From contig JAFEGX010000110.1 in NCBI GenBank assembly GCA_018239675.1, forward strand, positions 1-52,378: a stretch of DNA of 52,378 nt. The letters are read 5' to 3'. The translations under genes and the position numbers were made by a program. This document shows, one piece after another, positions 17,184 to 25,229 of the stretch. The notes under the pieces were generated by a model, which was given only the letters and a program-made list of their open reading frames with translations, did no database searches and was not told the origin of the DNA. The stretch comes from Verrucomicrobiota bacterium. Its GTDB lineage: Bacteria; Verrucomicrobiota; Verrucomicrobiia; Opitutales; Opitutaceae. The first letter of the stretch is position 1. Every line of letters starts with the position of its first letter.

Positions 17184-18851
17184 ATGAAGGTCCCCGCCCT
17201 CCAGCGCCTGCGTGCGCGCCTCCAGGCCCGCCAGCCGGTCTACGGGATGTGGATCACGCTCGAGTCCCCGAGCATCTGCGAGATGGCGGTCGCGCTCGGG
17301 CTCGACTGGGTCGTGATCGACGCCGAGCACGGGCATCTGGACTGGAAGGAGATCATCGAGCACGTCCGGGCCACGGTCCGCAGCCAGACGGTCGCGCTGG
17401 TGCGCCTCGCGGAGAATTCCCCCGCCCTCATCAAGCGCGCCCTCGACATCGGCGCCGACGGCGTGGTCATCCCGTGGATCGAGACCCCGGCCCAGCTCGA
17501 GGCGGCGCTCAAGGCCGCCACCTATCCGCCCCGCGGCCTCCGCGGCATCGGCGCCGAGCGCGCCACGTGCTGGGGCCAGTGCTTCATCGAGCACACCGGC
17601 GAGGCGGACCAGAATGTCCTCGTCATTCCAATCATCGAGAGCGTCAAGGCGGTCCGGAATATCGACCAGCTCGCGCGTGTCGCCGGGGCCGACGTGTTCT
17701 TCTTCGGCCCGGCCGACCTGTCGGCCACCGCGGGGTTCCCGGGACAGTGGGAGGGTCCGGGCGTCGCCGGCCTGATCGAGCAGGCAAAGGACACGCTCCG
17801 CCGGGCCGGCAAGCACTGCGGCGTGATCGCCACCGACGAGGCGAACCTCAGCCAGCGCCGCGAGCAGGGTTTCGCGATGCTGGGGGTGGGGCTCGACGGC
17901 AGCCTGCTCCTCCGCAGCCTGCACCGGATGCTCGCCTCGCAGGGGCGCGACCGCGCCATCCGCGCGGGCTTCACGCTGGAGAACGACCCGGTCGCCGTCG
18001 CGAACGAGCTGCCCGCGAAATGCGCGCCGGCGGAGCTGCGGCCCGACCGGCCCGAGGTCATGAACGCCCGCGGCGCGGGTCCCCAGCTCGAGATCTGCCC
18101 CGGCGTCACGCTCGATGTCCAGGTCGGCGGCCACAACCAGGCGCGCCAGCTGACGACCGGCCTCGTCACCTTCCAGCCGGGCGCGCAGCTGCCCTGTCAC
18201 CGTCACACCTTCGCCGAGTCGATCACGCTGCTGCAGGGCCGCGCCCAGGTGGACGTCGAGGGCCGGGTCTACGAGGTCGGGCCGCTGGATAACGTCACCA
18301 TCCCGCGCGGCCTGGCCCACCGGGTGAACAACCTCTCGCGCACGCAGCCGGCGTTGTTCCATGTGGCGCTGGCCTCGGCGGCGCCCGACCGCGAGCTTGT
18401 GCACCAGTTCTTCCCGAAGCGCGCGATGCCGGAGGTCACTCAGACCCAGCCCGGAGGCGAGCGGGTGACGTTCATCCGCAAGGCGGCCCGCTACTCTCCC
18501 GGTAATCACGCGGGCTTCGTGGATTTCTTCAATGACGAGCTGGTGCCGGGCCTCGAGATGAGCGGCGGCTATGGGTTGTTCCAGCCGGGCGGCCGGCTGC
18601 CGGCGCACCTGCACGACTTCGACGAGTCGATCTGCATCGTCGAGGGCCGCGCCACCTGCGTGGTCGAGGGCCGGCGGTACGCGCTCGACCAACTCGGCAC
18701 CGCGCTCCAGCCGCGCGGCCGGATCCACTATTTCATCAACGAATCCACGGCCGCCATGGGCATGATCTGGGTCTACGCCGGGCCCAAGCCCGAGCGGATC
18801 GTCGTCGCCGAGGAGTGCGCCACCGCCGCCGGCGTCGCGTGGGGCCCTTGA
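17184..18851 (+). CDS. HpcH/HpaI-type aldolase fused to a double cupin
   Basis: This 555-aa protein has an N-terminal class II pyruvate aldolase domain (about 1-265). Its marks are DWVVIDAEHGHLDW, PIIESVKAV with the metal-binding Glu, and FFGPADLS with the metal-binding Asp, as in HpaI, GarL and RhmA. Such enzymes split 2-keto-3-deoxy acids to pyruvate and an aldehyde. The C-terminal half (about 300-555) holds two cupin domains, each with metal-ligand-like sets: LPCHRHTFAE..H and LPAHLHDFDE..H. The cupins may process a sugar acid, like KdgF, or bind the ligand. The start at 17184 (MKVPALQRL) fits aldolase homology; the long upstream frame is a shadow over galM. It heads a four-gene same-strand operon with two dehydrogenases and a TIM-barrel enzyme. 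Confidence 0.93.
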   Translation: MKVPALQRLRARLQARQPVYGMWITLESPSICEMAVALGLDWVVIDAEHGHLDWKEIIEHVRATVRSQTVALVRLAENSPALIKRALDIGADGVVIPWIETPAQLEAALKAATYPPRGLRGIGAERATCWGQCFIEHTGEADQNVLVIPIIESVKAVRNIDQLARVAGADVFFFGPADLSATAGFPGQWEGPGVAGLIEQAKDTLRRAGKHCGVIATDEANLSQRREQGFAMLGVGLDGSLLLRSLHRMLASQGRDRAIRAGFTLENDPVAVANELPAKCAPAELRPDRPEVMNARGAGPQLEICPGVTLDVQVGGHNQARQLTTGLVTFQPGAQLPCHRHTFAESITLLQGRAQVDVEGRVYEVGPLDNVTIPRGLAHRVNNLSRTQPALFHVALASAAPDRELVHQFFPKRAMPEVTQTQPGGERVTFIRKAARYSPGNHAGFVDFFNDELVPGLEMSGGYGLFQPGGRLPAHLHDFDESICIVEGRATCVVEGRRYALDQLGTALQPRGRIHYFINESTAAMGMIWVYAGPKPERIVVAEECATAAGVAWGP

Positions 18852-18861
18852 GCATCGCGCC

Positions 18862-19899
18862 ATGCCCACGCCCTTCCATGTCAAGCTGACGGCCGACTTC
18901 TTCGACGCGGCGGGGCGCCCGAAGTATGAGGACATCGGCCTGTCGGTCCTGCAGGGCGCCACGGGGATCACGCACGACGCCTTCGCCGCGCACCGACCCG
19001 AGATTGGAGCCGACCAGCTGGCCGGGGCCAACGGGGTTATCGTCCTCACGCCGAAGGTCACCGCGCAGTCTGTGTCCGCCGCCGCCGACCTGCTGGCGGT
19101 CGGACGCTTTGGCGTGGGCTACGATTCGGTCGACGTGAAGGCGTGCACCGCGGCCGACGTCGCCGTGTACATCACCGCCGGCGCGGTGGACCGTCCCGTG
19201 GCCGAGGCGACGGTCGGCTGGATGATCGCGCTGACCCACCACGTGCGGGTCAAGGACCGCCTCGTGCGCACCGGCGGGTGGGATACCCGCTCGCGCTACA
19301 TGGGCGGCGAGCTCCGCGACCGCACCCTGGGCCTGGTTGGGCTCGGAGGGATCGCCCGGACGGTGCTCCAGCTGCTGGCCGGGTGGGGGATGAAGCCGCC
19401 GCTGGTGTTCGACCCGTTCATCGACGCCGCGGCCGCCGCGCGCGCGGGGGCAAGGTTGGTGTCGCTCGACGAGCTGCTGCGCGAATCCGATTTCGTCTCG
19501 CTCCACTGTCCCCTGACGGAGCAGACGCGCGGCCTGATCGGCGCGGCGCAGCTCGCGCGGATGAAGCCGACGGCCTACCTGATTAACACGGCGCGCGGCG
19601 GCATCGTCGACGAGGCGGCGCTGTACGAGGCGCTGAAGTCCGGCCGGCTGGCGGGCGCGGCGCTGGACTGCTTTGCGGTGGAGCCGGTCGTGACGCCGCC
19701 GCCGCTGGCGGAACTGGACAACGTGCTGCTGGCGCCGCACTGCATCGCGTGGACCAACGAGCTGTTCCGCGACATCGGCCGCGCGGCCGCCCAGGGCATG
19801 GCGGACTTGGCGGCGGGACAGCGTCCCCGCGGCGTGGTCAATCCCGAGGTGTTTGACCGACCTGGCTTCCAGGCGAAGTGGCGCCGGCTCTGCGGCTGA
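18862..19899 (+). CDS. D-2-hydroxyacid dehydrogenase
   Basis: This 345-aa NAD-dependent dehydrogenase belongs to the phosphoglycerate dehydrogenase-like family. The nucleotide motif is GLVGLGGIAR at about residues 153-162. The catalytic triad regions are all present: Arg in NTARGGIVDE, Glu in CFAVEP and His in APHCIAW. It should reduce or oxidise a 2-keto/2-hydroxy acid in the cytoplasm. It starts 10 bases after the aldolase-cupin stop and is followed after 24 bases by the SDR gene. In this setting it may act on a sugar-derived hydroxyacid and not in serine synthesis. There is no ACT domain. Confidence 0.95.
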   Translation: MPTPFHVKLTADFFDAAGRPKYEDIGLSVLQGATGITHDAFAAHRPEIGADQLAGANGVIVLTPKVTAQSVSAAADLLAVGRFGVGYDSVDVKACTAADVAVYITAGAVDRPVAEATVGWMIALTHHVRVKDRLVRTGGWDTRSRYMGGELRDRTLGLVGLGGIARTVLQLLAGWGMKPPLVFDPFIDAAAAARAGARLVSLDELLRESDFVSLHCPLTEQTRGLIGAAQLARMKPTAYLINTARGGIVDEAALYEALKSGRLAGAALDCFAVEPVVTPPPLAELDNVLLAPHCIAWTNELFRDIGRAAAQGMADLAAGQRPRGVVNPEVFDRPGFQAKWRRLCG

Positions 19900-19923
19900 A
19901 CCGCGGCGATTTCCGTCCCTCTC

Positions 19924-20766
19924 ATGAAGACCAAGACGAAAACCCCGTCGGCCGGCCGGCTGGCCGGCAAGGTGGCGTGGATCAGCGGCGCGACGTCCGG
20001 CATCGGCGAGGCCGCGGCGGAGCTGTTCGCGGCGGAGGGCGCCCGCGTGGCCCTGGTGGGCCGCCGGCTCGCGCTCGGGCGGAAGATCGCGCAGCGGATC
20101 AACGCCCGCACCCCCGGCGCCGCGCTGGCGCTGGCCTGCGACGTGAGCGACGAGCGCGCGGTGGCGCGGTCCATCGCGGCCACGGTGAGGCGCTTCGGCC
20201 GGCTCGACATCGTCGTGAACAACGCCGGCATGGTGGAGATCGGCGATCTCCACACGTACTCCGAGGCGCAGTGGGACCGCGTGATGGGCGTGAACGTCAA
20301 GTCGATGTTCTTCGCCTTCAAGCACGCCTTCCCGCACCTGCGGGCGGCGCGGCGCGGCTACGTCGTGAACGTCGGCTCGATCAGCAGTTTCGTGGGGCAG
20401 GCCCGCACCCCCGTCTACACGACGACCAAGCACGCGATCCTCGGCCTGACGCGGTCCATCGCGCTCGACTACGCCGTCCATGGCATCCGGTGCAACTGCG
20501 TGTGCCCGGGCATCACGGAGACGCCGATGCTCTGGGAGCACCTCAACGTCCGGCCCGACCCGCGGGGCGCGCTCAACGAGCGCCTGCGCCGCGTGGCCAT
20601 GGGCGTCTCGCTCTCGCCCGCGGACGTGGCCCGCTCCCTCCTCTATTTCAGCTGCGAGGACTCGGCCGGCATCACCGGCACCTCCCTCGTCGTTGACTGC
20701 GGGTACCTGACCGCGGCGGAATGGCAGTGCTCCGGCCCGACCGCGTTCCAAACCCCGGTGCGGTAG
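19924..20766 (+). CDS. Short-chain dehydrogenase/reductase
   Basis: This 280-aa classical SDR carries the cofactor motif SGATSGIGEAAA near residues 23-34, NNAGM, the serine of VGSISSF, and the catalytic YTTTK pair. CPGITETPM follows, typical of family members acting on sugars or sugar acids. The N-terminal MKTKTKT run is a short basic lead. By context in an aldolase operon it may be a 2-keto-3-deoxy acid or aldonate dehydrogenase, as in the oxidative fucose/rhamnose routes, but this is inference. The next gene is 193 bases on, with an inserted palindromic repeat in between. Confidence 0.95.
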   Translation: MKTKTKTPSAGRLAGKVAWISGATSGIGEAAAELFAAEGARVALVGRRLALGRKIAQRINARTPGAALALACDVSDERAVARSIAATVRRFGRLDIVVNNAGMVEIGDLHTYSEAQWDRVMGVNVKSMFFAFKHAFPHLRAARRGYVVNVGSISSFVGQARTPVYTTTKHAILGLTRSIALDYAVHGIRCNCVCPGITETPMLWEHLNVRPDPRGALNERLRRVAMGVSLSPADVARSLLYFSCEDSAGITGTSLVVDCGYLTAAEWQCSGPTAFQTPVR

Positions 20767-20802
20767 AAACCGCGGAAACGGGAAACGGGGAACCAAGGCA
20801 TT

Positions 20803-20947
20803 TTCACAGGAGATAACGGAGAGAACGGAGTTCTGGGAGAGAACCACCAATCTTCGCTAATCCTCACTAATTTGGCCCGAACTCATTAGCGTGGATTAGT
20901 GCGGATTAGTGGTTTCCCAAACCCCATTCACTCCGTTTCCTCCTGTG
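20803..20947. repeat. Palindromic intergenic element, copy A (CACAGGAG..CTCCTGTG)
   Basis: The outer arms TCACAGGAGATAACGGAG (left, from 20,803) and CTCCGTTTCCTCCTGTG (right, ending at 20,947) are complementary. The interior holds opposing ATTAGTGCGGATTAGTGG-like text and its complement. Copies B and C are at 41,242-41,380 and 44,048-44,188. This copy sits inside the aldolase operon just before the third TIM-barrel gene, and its right arm ends 13 bases before that start codon. Confidence 0.85.
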
Positions 20948-20959
20948 CCCCTTTCTCCC

Positions 20960-21805
20960 ATGAAAACCAAGTTTGCCTGCGCCGACTTCACCTTTCCACT
21001 GCTCAGCCATGCCGGGGCGCTCGACCTGATCGCGCTGCTGGGTTTCAAGGGCGTCGACCTCGGGCTGTTCGACGGCCGCTCGCACCTGTGGCCGTCGAAG
21101 GAGTTTCGCGCCACCGGCCGGAACGCGCGGCGTCTGCGGCGTTCGCTGGCGGACCGCGGATTGGTCGCCGCGGACGTGTTCCTCCAGATGGCGCCGGACT
21201 TCACCCCTTACGCGGTCAACCAGCCGGACGCCCGCCGCCGCCGCAAGGCGCGCGACTGGTTCCAGCACACGCTCGACTACGCCCACGGACTCGGCTGCCA
21301 CCACGTCACGACCCTGCCCGGAGTCGAGTTCAAGGGCGAGTCCCGCGAGGTTTCGCTGGCGCGCGCGGCGGACGAGCTGGCCTGGCGGGTGGCGCGGAGC
21401 CGCGAGGCAGGGTTGGTATTCGGCGTCGAGGCGCACGTGGGTTCGATCGTCGACACGCCCGAGAGGGCGCTGGACCTGGTGGGGCGCGTGCCCGGCCTGA
21501 CCCTGACGCTCGACTACACGCATTTCACCCGGGCCGGCATTCCGGACCGCCGGGTCGAGCCGATGGTGAAACATGCCACGCACGTTCACATGCGGGGGGC
21601 GTGCCGCGGACGCCTGCAGTGCAATTTCCGGCAGAACACCATCAATTACCCGCGCATGCTGGCGGCCATGAAACGTGCCGGCTACCGCGGCTGGATCGGC
21701 GTCGAGTATGTCTGGATCGACTGGGAGCACTGCAACGAGAGCGACAACGTCTCCGAGACCATCCTGATGCGCGACCACTTACAGGCCATCGCGGCGAAGC
21801 TCTAG
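20960..21805 (+). CDS. TIM-barrel sugar isomerase/epimerase (third)
   Basis: This 281-aa protein is of the xylose isomerase-like barrel family. Visible features are FKGVDLGLFDG after the first strand, FGVEAHVGSIVD (candidate Glu and His), LTLDYTHFTRAG (Asp and His), THVHMRGA and WIGVEYVWIDWEHCN with a Glu. It is cytoplasmic. The start MKTKFACADF at 20960 is preferred because the longer frame reads through the palindromic repeat. It closes the aldolase operon and is followed by another palindrome and then the BMC shell gene. Its substrate is likely a ketose or a sugar acid in the same pathway. Confidence 0.92.
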   Translation: MKTKFACADFTFPLLSHAGALDLIALLGFKGVDLGLFDGRSHLWPSKEFRATGRNARRLRRSLADRGLVAADVFLQMAPDFTPYAVNQPDARRRRKARDWFQHTLDYAHGLGCHHVTTLPGVEFKGESREVSLARAADELAWRVARSREAGLVFGVEAHVGSIVDTPERALDLVGRVPGLTLTLDYTHFTRAGIPDRRVEPMVKHATHVHMRGACRGRLQCNFRQNTINYPRMLAAMKRAGYRGWIGVEYVWIDWEHCNESDNVSETILMRDHLQAIAAKL

Positions 21806-21848
21806 GCCTCCGTGCGTAGCCCGGTGATTGGGCGCGAGGTTTTGTTTG

Positions 21849-21920
21849 CCACGAAGAGCGCGAAGGACGCGAAGTCCGATCCGGATGGCTTGGCCTTCGT
21901 GGCCTTCGCGCTCTTCGTGG
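21849..21920. repeat. Perfect 18-bp inverted repeat, CCACGAAGAG family
   Basis: CCACGAAGAGCGCGAAGG at 21,849-21,866 is exactly mirrored at 21,903-21,920, with a 36-base loop that itself carries half-matching CGAAG units. There is no T tract. It is a member of the CACGAAG repeat style also seen at 13,651, placed between the TIM-barrel gene and the BMC gene. Confidence 0.85.
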
Positions 21921-21992
21921 TGGATCCAAGTCGTCGCTGTAGAAATCGGCGGGCTTGGCAAGGACGGGCGGAGACCTCAGGTTGGGCGGAGC

Positions 21993-22628
21993 ATGCCGAC
22001 CGTCCGCCCTCCCGCCGTTGCGCTCCTCGAGATCCACTCGCTGGGGGCGGCGCTGGTGACGCTTGACCGGGTCGAGAAATCCGCGGCGGTGGACGTGCTG
22101 CAGGCGGAGCTGAACGACAACTATGGGTTGTTCCTGAAGCTGACCGGTGACGCGGCGGCGGTGCGGATCGCGGTCGACACGGCGCGCGCCGTGACCGCGG
22201 AAATGCAGGCGGCCCTGACGGCGGAAGTGCTCGACTCTCCGGATGCGGAGGCTTGGACTGTGATCGAGGGCCCGCCGGAGTATCAGCCGCTTCTCCAACA
22301 GGAGGTGGTTTTTATCCCGGGACGCCGGGCTCGCACCATGGCCGACAAGAATGAAATTCCCGAGGCGCTGGGCCTCATCGAGACGCAGGGCTTCACCGCG
22401 GTCACCGCGGCGACCGACGCCGCGTGCAAGACCGCCGCGGTCCGTGTGATCGCGAAGGAGAAACTCGGCGGCGGCTACATCACCGTGATCGTCGCGGGCG
22501 ACGTCGCCGCCGTGACCGCCGCCGTGGCCGCCGGTCGCGAGGCCGCCGAGCGGGTGGGGAAGGTCATCTCGTCCAATGTCATCCCGCGCCCCAGCGAGGG
22601 CGTCGGACAGATCCTGACGCGGATCTAG
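21993..22628 (+). CDS. Tandem-domain bacterial microcompartment shell protein (BMC-T-like)
   Basis: This 211-aa protein contains two BMC domains. The first, about residues 8-80, opens VALLEIHSLGAALVTLDRV and is divergent. The second, about 123-200, is close to canonical BMC-H: EALGLIETQGFTAVTAATDA, a KLGGGY pore-type loop at 157-162, VIVAGDVAAV and VISSNVIPRP. Such proteins form pseudohexameric trimers in shells of metabolic compartments. The start at 21993 (MPTVRPPAV) has GGCGGA close upstream; the longer frame reads through repeats. An in-frame ATG at 22,338 could yield the second domain alone. No pentamer (EutN/CcmL), aldehyde dehydrogenase or other shell gene is in the window, so this one is isolated. 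It follows the aldolase operon, whose aldehyde product would be a natural compartment substrate. Confidence 0.88.
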   Translation: MPTVRPPAVALLEIHSLGAALVTLDRVEKSAAVDVLQAELNDNYGLFLKLTGDAAAVRIAVDTARAVTAEMQAALTAEVLDSPDAEAWTVIEGPPEYQPLLQQEVVFIPGRRARTMADKNEIPEALGLIETQGFTAVTAATDAACKTAAVRVIAKEKLGGGYITVIVAGDVAAVTAAVAAGREAAERVGKVISSNVIPRPSEGVGQILTRI

Positions 22629-22639
22629 TCGCGCCGAAG

Positions 22640-22993
22640 CGGCGCAGCGGATTCCGGATTTCGAATTCCGGTCAGTTTCTTGCCGCGAGAAGGCGCAGAA
22701 GGCGCAGATCGATCCGACGGGTGTTCTCCGGGGATCGGGCCTGGGTGGCCACTTCAATCCCCATCCTGTCATTTTGAAAGAAGTGAAGGATCCAGTGAGG
22801 CCCGATCAAGACTCGCGGCGACGCCCAACTGGATCCTTCGCTGCGCTCAGGATGACAGGCAGGATCGTCAGACCCGAAGACCCACCCTGAGCGCACCCAG
22901 CGCCCCAACAGCGATTTCTTGCGCCTCCTGCGCCTTCTTGCGGCTAACAAATCCGGAGCCCGGAGTCCGGAATCCGAAATCTGCTGCCGCGGG
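22640..22993. repeat. Repeat-rich spacer with a 32-base imperfect inverted repeat
   Basis: CCTGTCATTTTGAAAGAAGT.. at 22,765-22,796 is mirrored with a few mismatches by ..GCTCAGGATGACAGG at 22,828-22,859, with GGATCC in both arms. Flanks carry GGATTTCGAATTCCGG-like text at 22,648-22,672, AGAAGGCGCAGAAGGCGCAG at 22,688-22,707, and its inverted partner GCGCCTCCTGCGCCTTCTTG at 22,920-22,939. The last also matches the first bases of the window. No gene is supported. Confidence 0.75.
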
Positions 22994-23758
22994 CTACTTC
23001 TTCAGGAATGGAGCGAACAGGTCGATCGGGACCGGCAGGAAGGTGGTCGTGTTGTGCTCGCTCGAGATCTCCCGCATGGTCTGGAGGAAGCGGAGCTGCA
23101 GCGCGATCGGCTGGGAGTTGATCATGGTTGCGGCCTGCACGAGCTTCTCGGCGGCCTGGAATTCACCCTCGGCGTTGATGATCTTCGCGCGGCGCTCGCG
23201 CTCGCTCTCGGCCTGCTTCGCCATGCTGCGCTTCATGTCGTCGGGCAGCACCACATCCTTCACCTCGACCGCCGTCACTTTCACGCCCCACGGGTCCGTG
23301 TGACGGTCGATGAACTCCTGCAGCGTCTGGTTGATCTTGTCGCGGCGCGCCAGCAGGTCGTCGAGCTCGGCCTGGCCGATCACGCTCCGGAGGGTCGTCT
23401 GGGCGATGAGGGAGGACGCCTTGAGGTAGTCCTCGACCTTTACGACCGCGGCCTCCGGATCAACGACGCGGAAATACACGACGGCGTCCACCGTCACGGG
23501 CACGTTGTCCCGCGTCATCATCTCCTGCTTCGGCACGTCGATTGTCACGACGCGCAGGTCCATGCGGACCATGCGGTCCACGATCGGGATCAGGAGGACG
23601 ATGCCCGGGCCCTTCGCCCGCAGCAGCTTGCCGAGGCGGAACACGACGCCGCGCTCGTACTCGCGCAGGATGCGGATCGCGCTGGGCAGGACGAGGGACG
23701 AAAGTATGGCCAGCGGGATCAGCCACGACAGGAAATCCATCCAGGTATGCATGCTCAT
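22994..23758 (-). CDS. Slipin (stomatin/SPFH family) membrane protein
   Basis: This 254-aa protein has one N-terminal membrane segment (about 8-30), then a classic SPFH domain. Marks are [44 protein letters not shown], and the helical end [21 protein letters not shown] with a coiled-coil tendency. Slipins form membrane-bound oligomers and are partners of NfeD-type proteases. The start at 23758 overlaps the nfeD stop as ATGA, so the two are coupled. This arrangement is the standard nfeD-slipin operon, thought to act in membrane quality control. It ends in PFLKK with no terminator visible downstream. Confidence 0.95.
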   Translation of the reverse strand: MSMHTWMDFLSWLIPLAILSSLVLPSAIRILREYERGVVFRLGKLLRAKGPGIVLLIPIVDRMVRMDLRVVTIDVPKQEMMTRDNVPVTVDAVVYFRVVDPEAAVVKVEDYLKASSLIAQTTLRSVIGQAELDDLLARRDKINQTLQEFIDRHTDPWGVKVTAVEVKDVVLPDDMKRSMAKQAESERERRAKIINAEGEFQAAEKLVQAATMINSQPIALQLRFLQTMREISSEHNTTTFLPVPIDLFAPFLKK

Positions 23759-25067
23759 GGGGCCTCCGGAGTTTGGGGTTTCACCAGCAAAGTCAGGCCG
23801 CGGCGACCGATCACGGTCACCCGTTCGCCCGCCGCGACCGGCGTCGCCGAGCGCGCGTTCCACTGCTCGCCCTCGATGCGCACGGAGCCGGCGTCGGGCC
23901 CGATCGGGCTGAGCGCGGGCACGACCTGGCCGAGCATCGTCTCGTGCCCGGCCTTCACGGGCAGCCGCTGCGCCCGCAGGCCGGCGCCGGCCACAAAGAG
24001 GAAGAACAGCGCGGTGATCACGGTCGCGGGCACGATCGCCAGCAGCGGCAGCCGGAACGCCGGCGGCGCCGGGTCGAAGAGCATCAGCGAGCCGAGGAAG
24101 AACGCGATGACGCCGCCGACCGTCAGGACGCCGTGGGTCGGGGCGAAGAGGTCGGCCGCGAAGAGTCCGACCGCGAGGAGGATGAGCGCGACGCCCGCGA
24201 CGTTCACCGGCAGTACCGTGCCCATGTAGAGGGCCAGCACCAGCGCGATGGCGCCGGCGACGCCGGGGAAGATCGCGCCCGGGTTGCTGAGCTCGCTGAC
24301 GATCCCGTAGATCGCGACCAGCATCAGCACGAACATCACCTCGGGCCGCCACAGCACGTGGAACACGCGCTCGCGGACCAGCATGTCCAGGCGCTCGACC
24401 GTGGCGTGCGCCGTGTGCAGCCGGTGCTCCCCGGCCGCGCGGCCGTCGAGCTGGCGGAGCAGGTCGGGCAGGTCCCGCGCGAGCAGGTCGATGACGCGGA
24501 GGTCGAGCGCCCGCTCGGCCGTGATGCTGGCGCTGTCGCGCACCGCCGCCCGCGCCCACTCGACGTTGCGGCCGCGCTTGTCGGCGATCGCCTCGATGTA
24601 GCTCACGGCGAAATTCTCCAGCTTCTTGGTCATGATCCCGTCCGGCCGCTCATTGTTCCCGACCGAGCCGAGCTCGACCGGGTGGGCCGCGCCGATGCTG
24701 GTGTTCGGGGCCATGGCGGCCACGTCCGCCGCCAGCGTGAGGAAGCAGCCGGCGCTGCCGGCGTTGGCGCCGGCCGGCGTGACGTAGATCACGACCGGCA
24801 CGGGCGAGGCGTAGAACGCCTGCACGATCTGCTTGGTCGACTCCAGGAGTCCGCCGGGGGTGTCGAGCTCGATGACGAGGCACTCGGACTGCCGGGTCCC
24901 GGCGGTGCGGGTCGCGCGGGCGACGAACTCGGCGGTCGCGGGACCGATCGGGCCGTTGTGGCGATGACGGTGACGTGGCCGGGTGGTGCACTGAGACTCA
25001 CGTCCTCGGCGGCGGGGGCCAGGCCAAGAAGCGCTCCGAACGAGCAGGCTGCGAGCCAGCCTTTCAT
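23755..25067 (-). CDS. nfeD: NfeD family membrane serine protease, apparent frameshift
   Basis: The intended product is about 437 aa: a signal peptide ([20 protein letters not shown]), a ClpP-like periplasmic protease domain, four or so membrane helices, and a C-terminal NfeD OB-fold ([20 protein letters not shown]). The protease part shows ELDTPGGLL and the serine region [11 protein letters not shown]. The reading frame is broken. GHVTVIA lies in one frame and [12 protein letters not shown] in the next; adding one C to the GCCAC at about 24,957-24,962 (minus strand) restores [19 protein letters not shown]. The 1,313-base length is one short of a multiple of three, which agrees. This is either a recent mutation or a homopolymer sequencing error. 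It is coupled to the slipin downstream and divergent from the sigma-54 regulator. Confidence 0.85.
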
Positions 25068-25229
25068 CCTGAGAACAGGATGCCCGGCGGACTGGCGATG
25101 GCAAACGCCAAGGCCCGGCCGGCCCCATCTACACCGCGCCCTAATGCCCCGCATCCCCGTCCCGAATGTCCGGCCGGCGCATTTCAACATTGCCCCGCGG
25201 GCGGTGCTGTGGGGAAGGTGGCGGAGGCC

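Noticed and set aside
16329-19061. 910-aa minus-strand frame across the aldolase operon
   Set aside because: It covers parts of three confident genes in antisense and has no recognisable domain.
21993-22628. Two separate adjacent BMC genes
   Set aside because: The two domains are in one uninterrupted frame with a normal linker, so one tandem protein is the simpler reading; an internal start is listed as a finding only.
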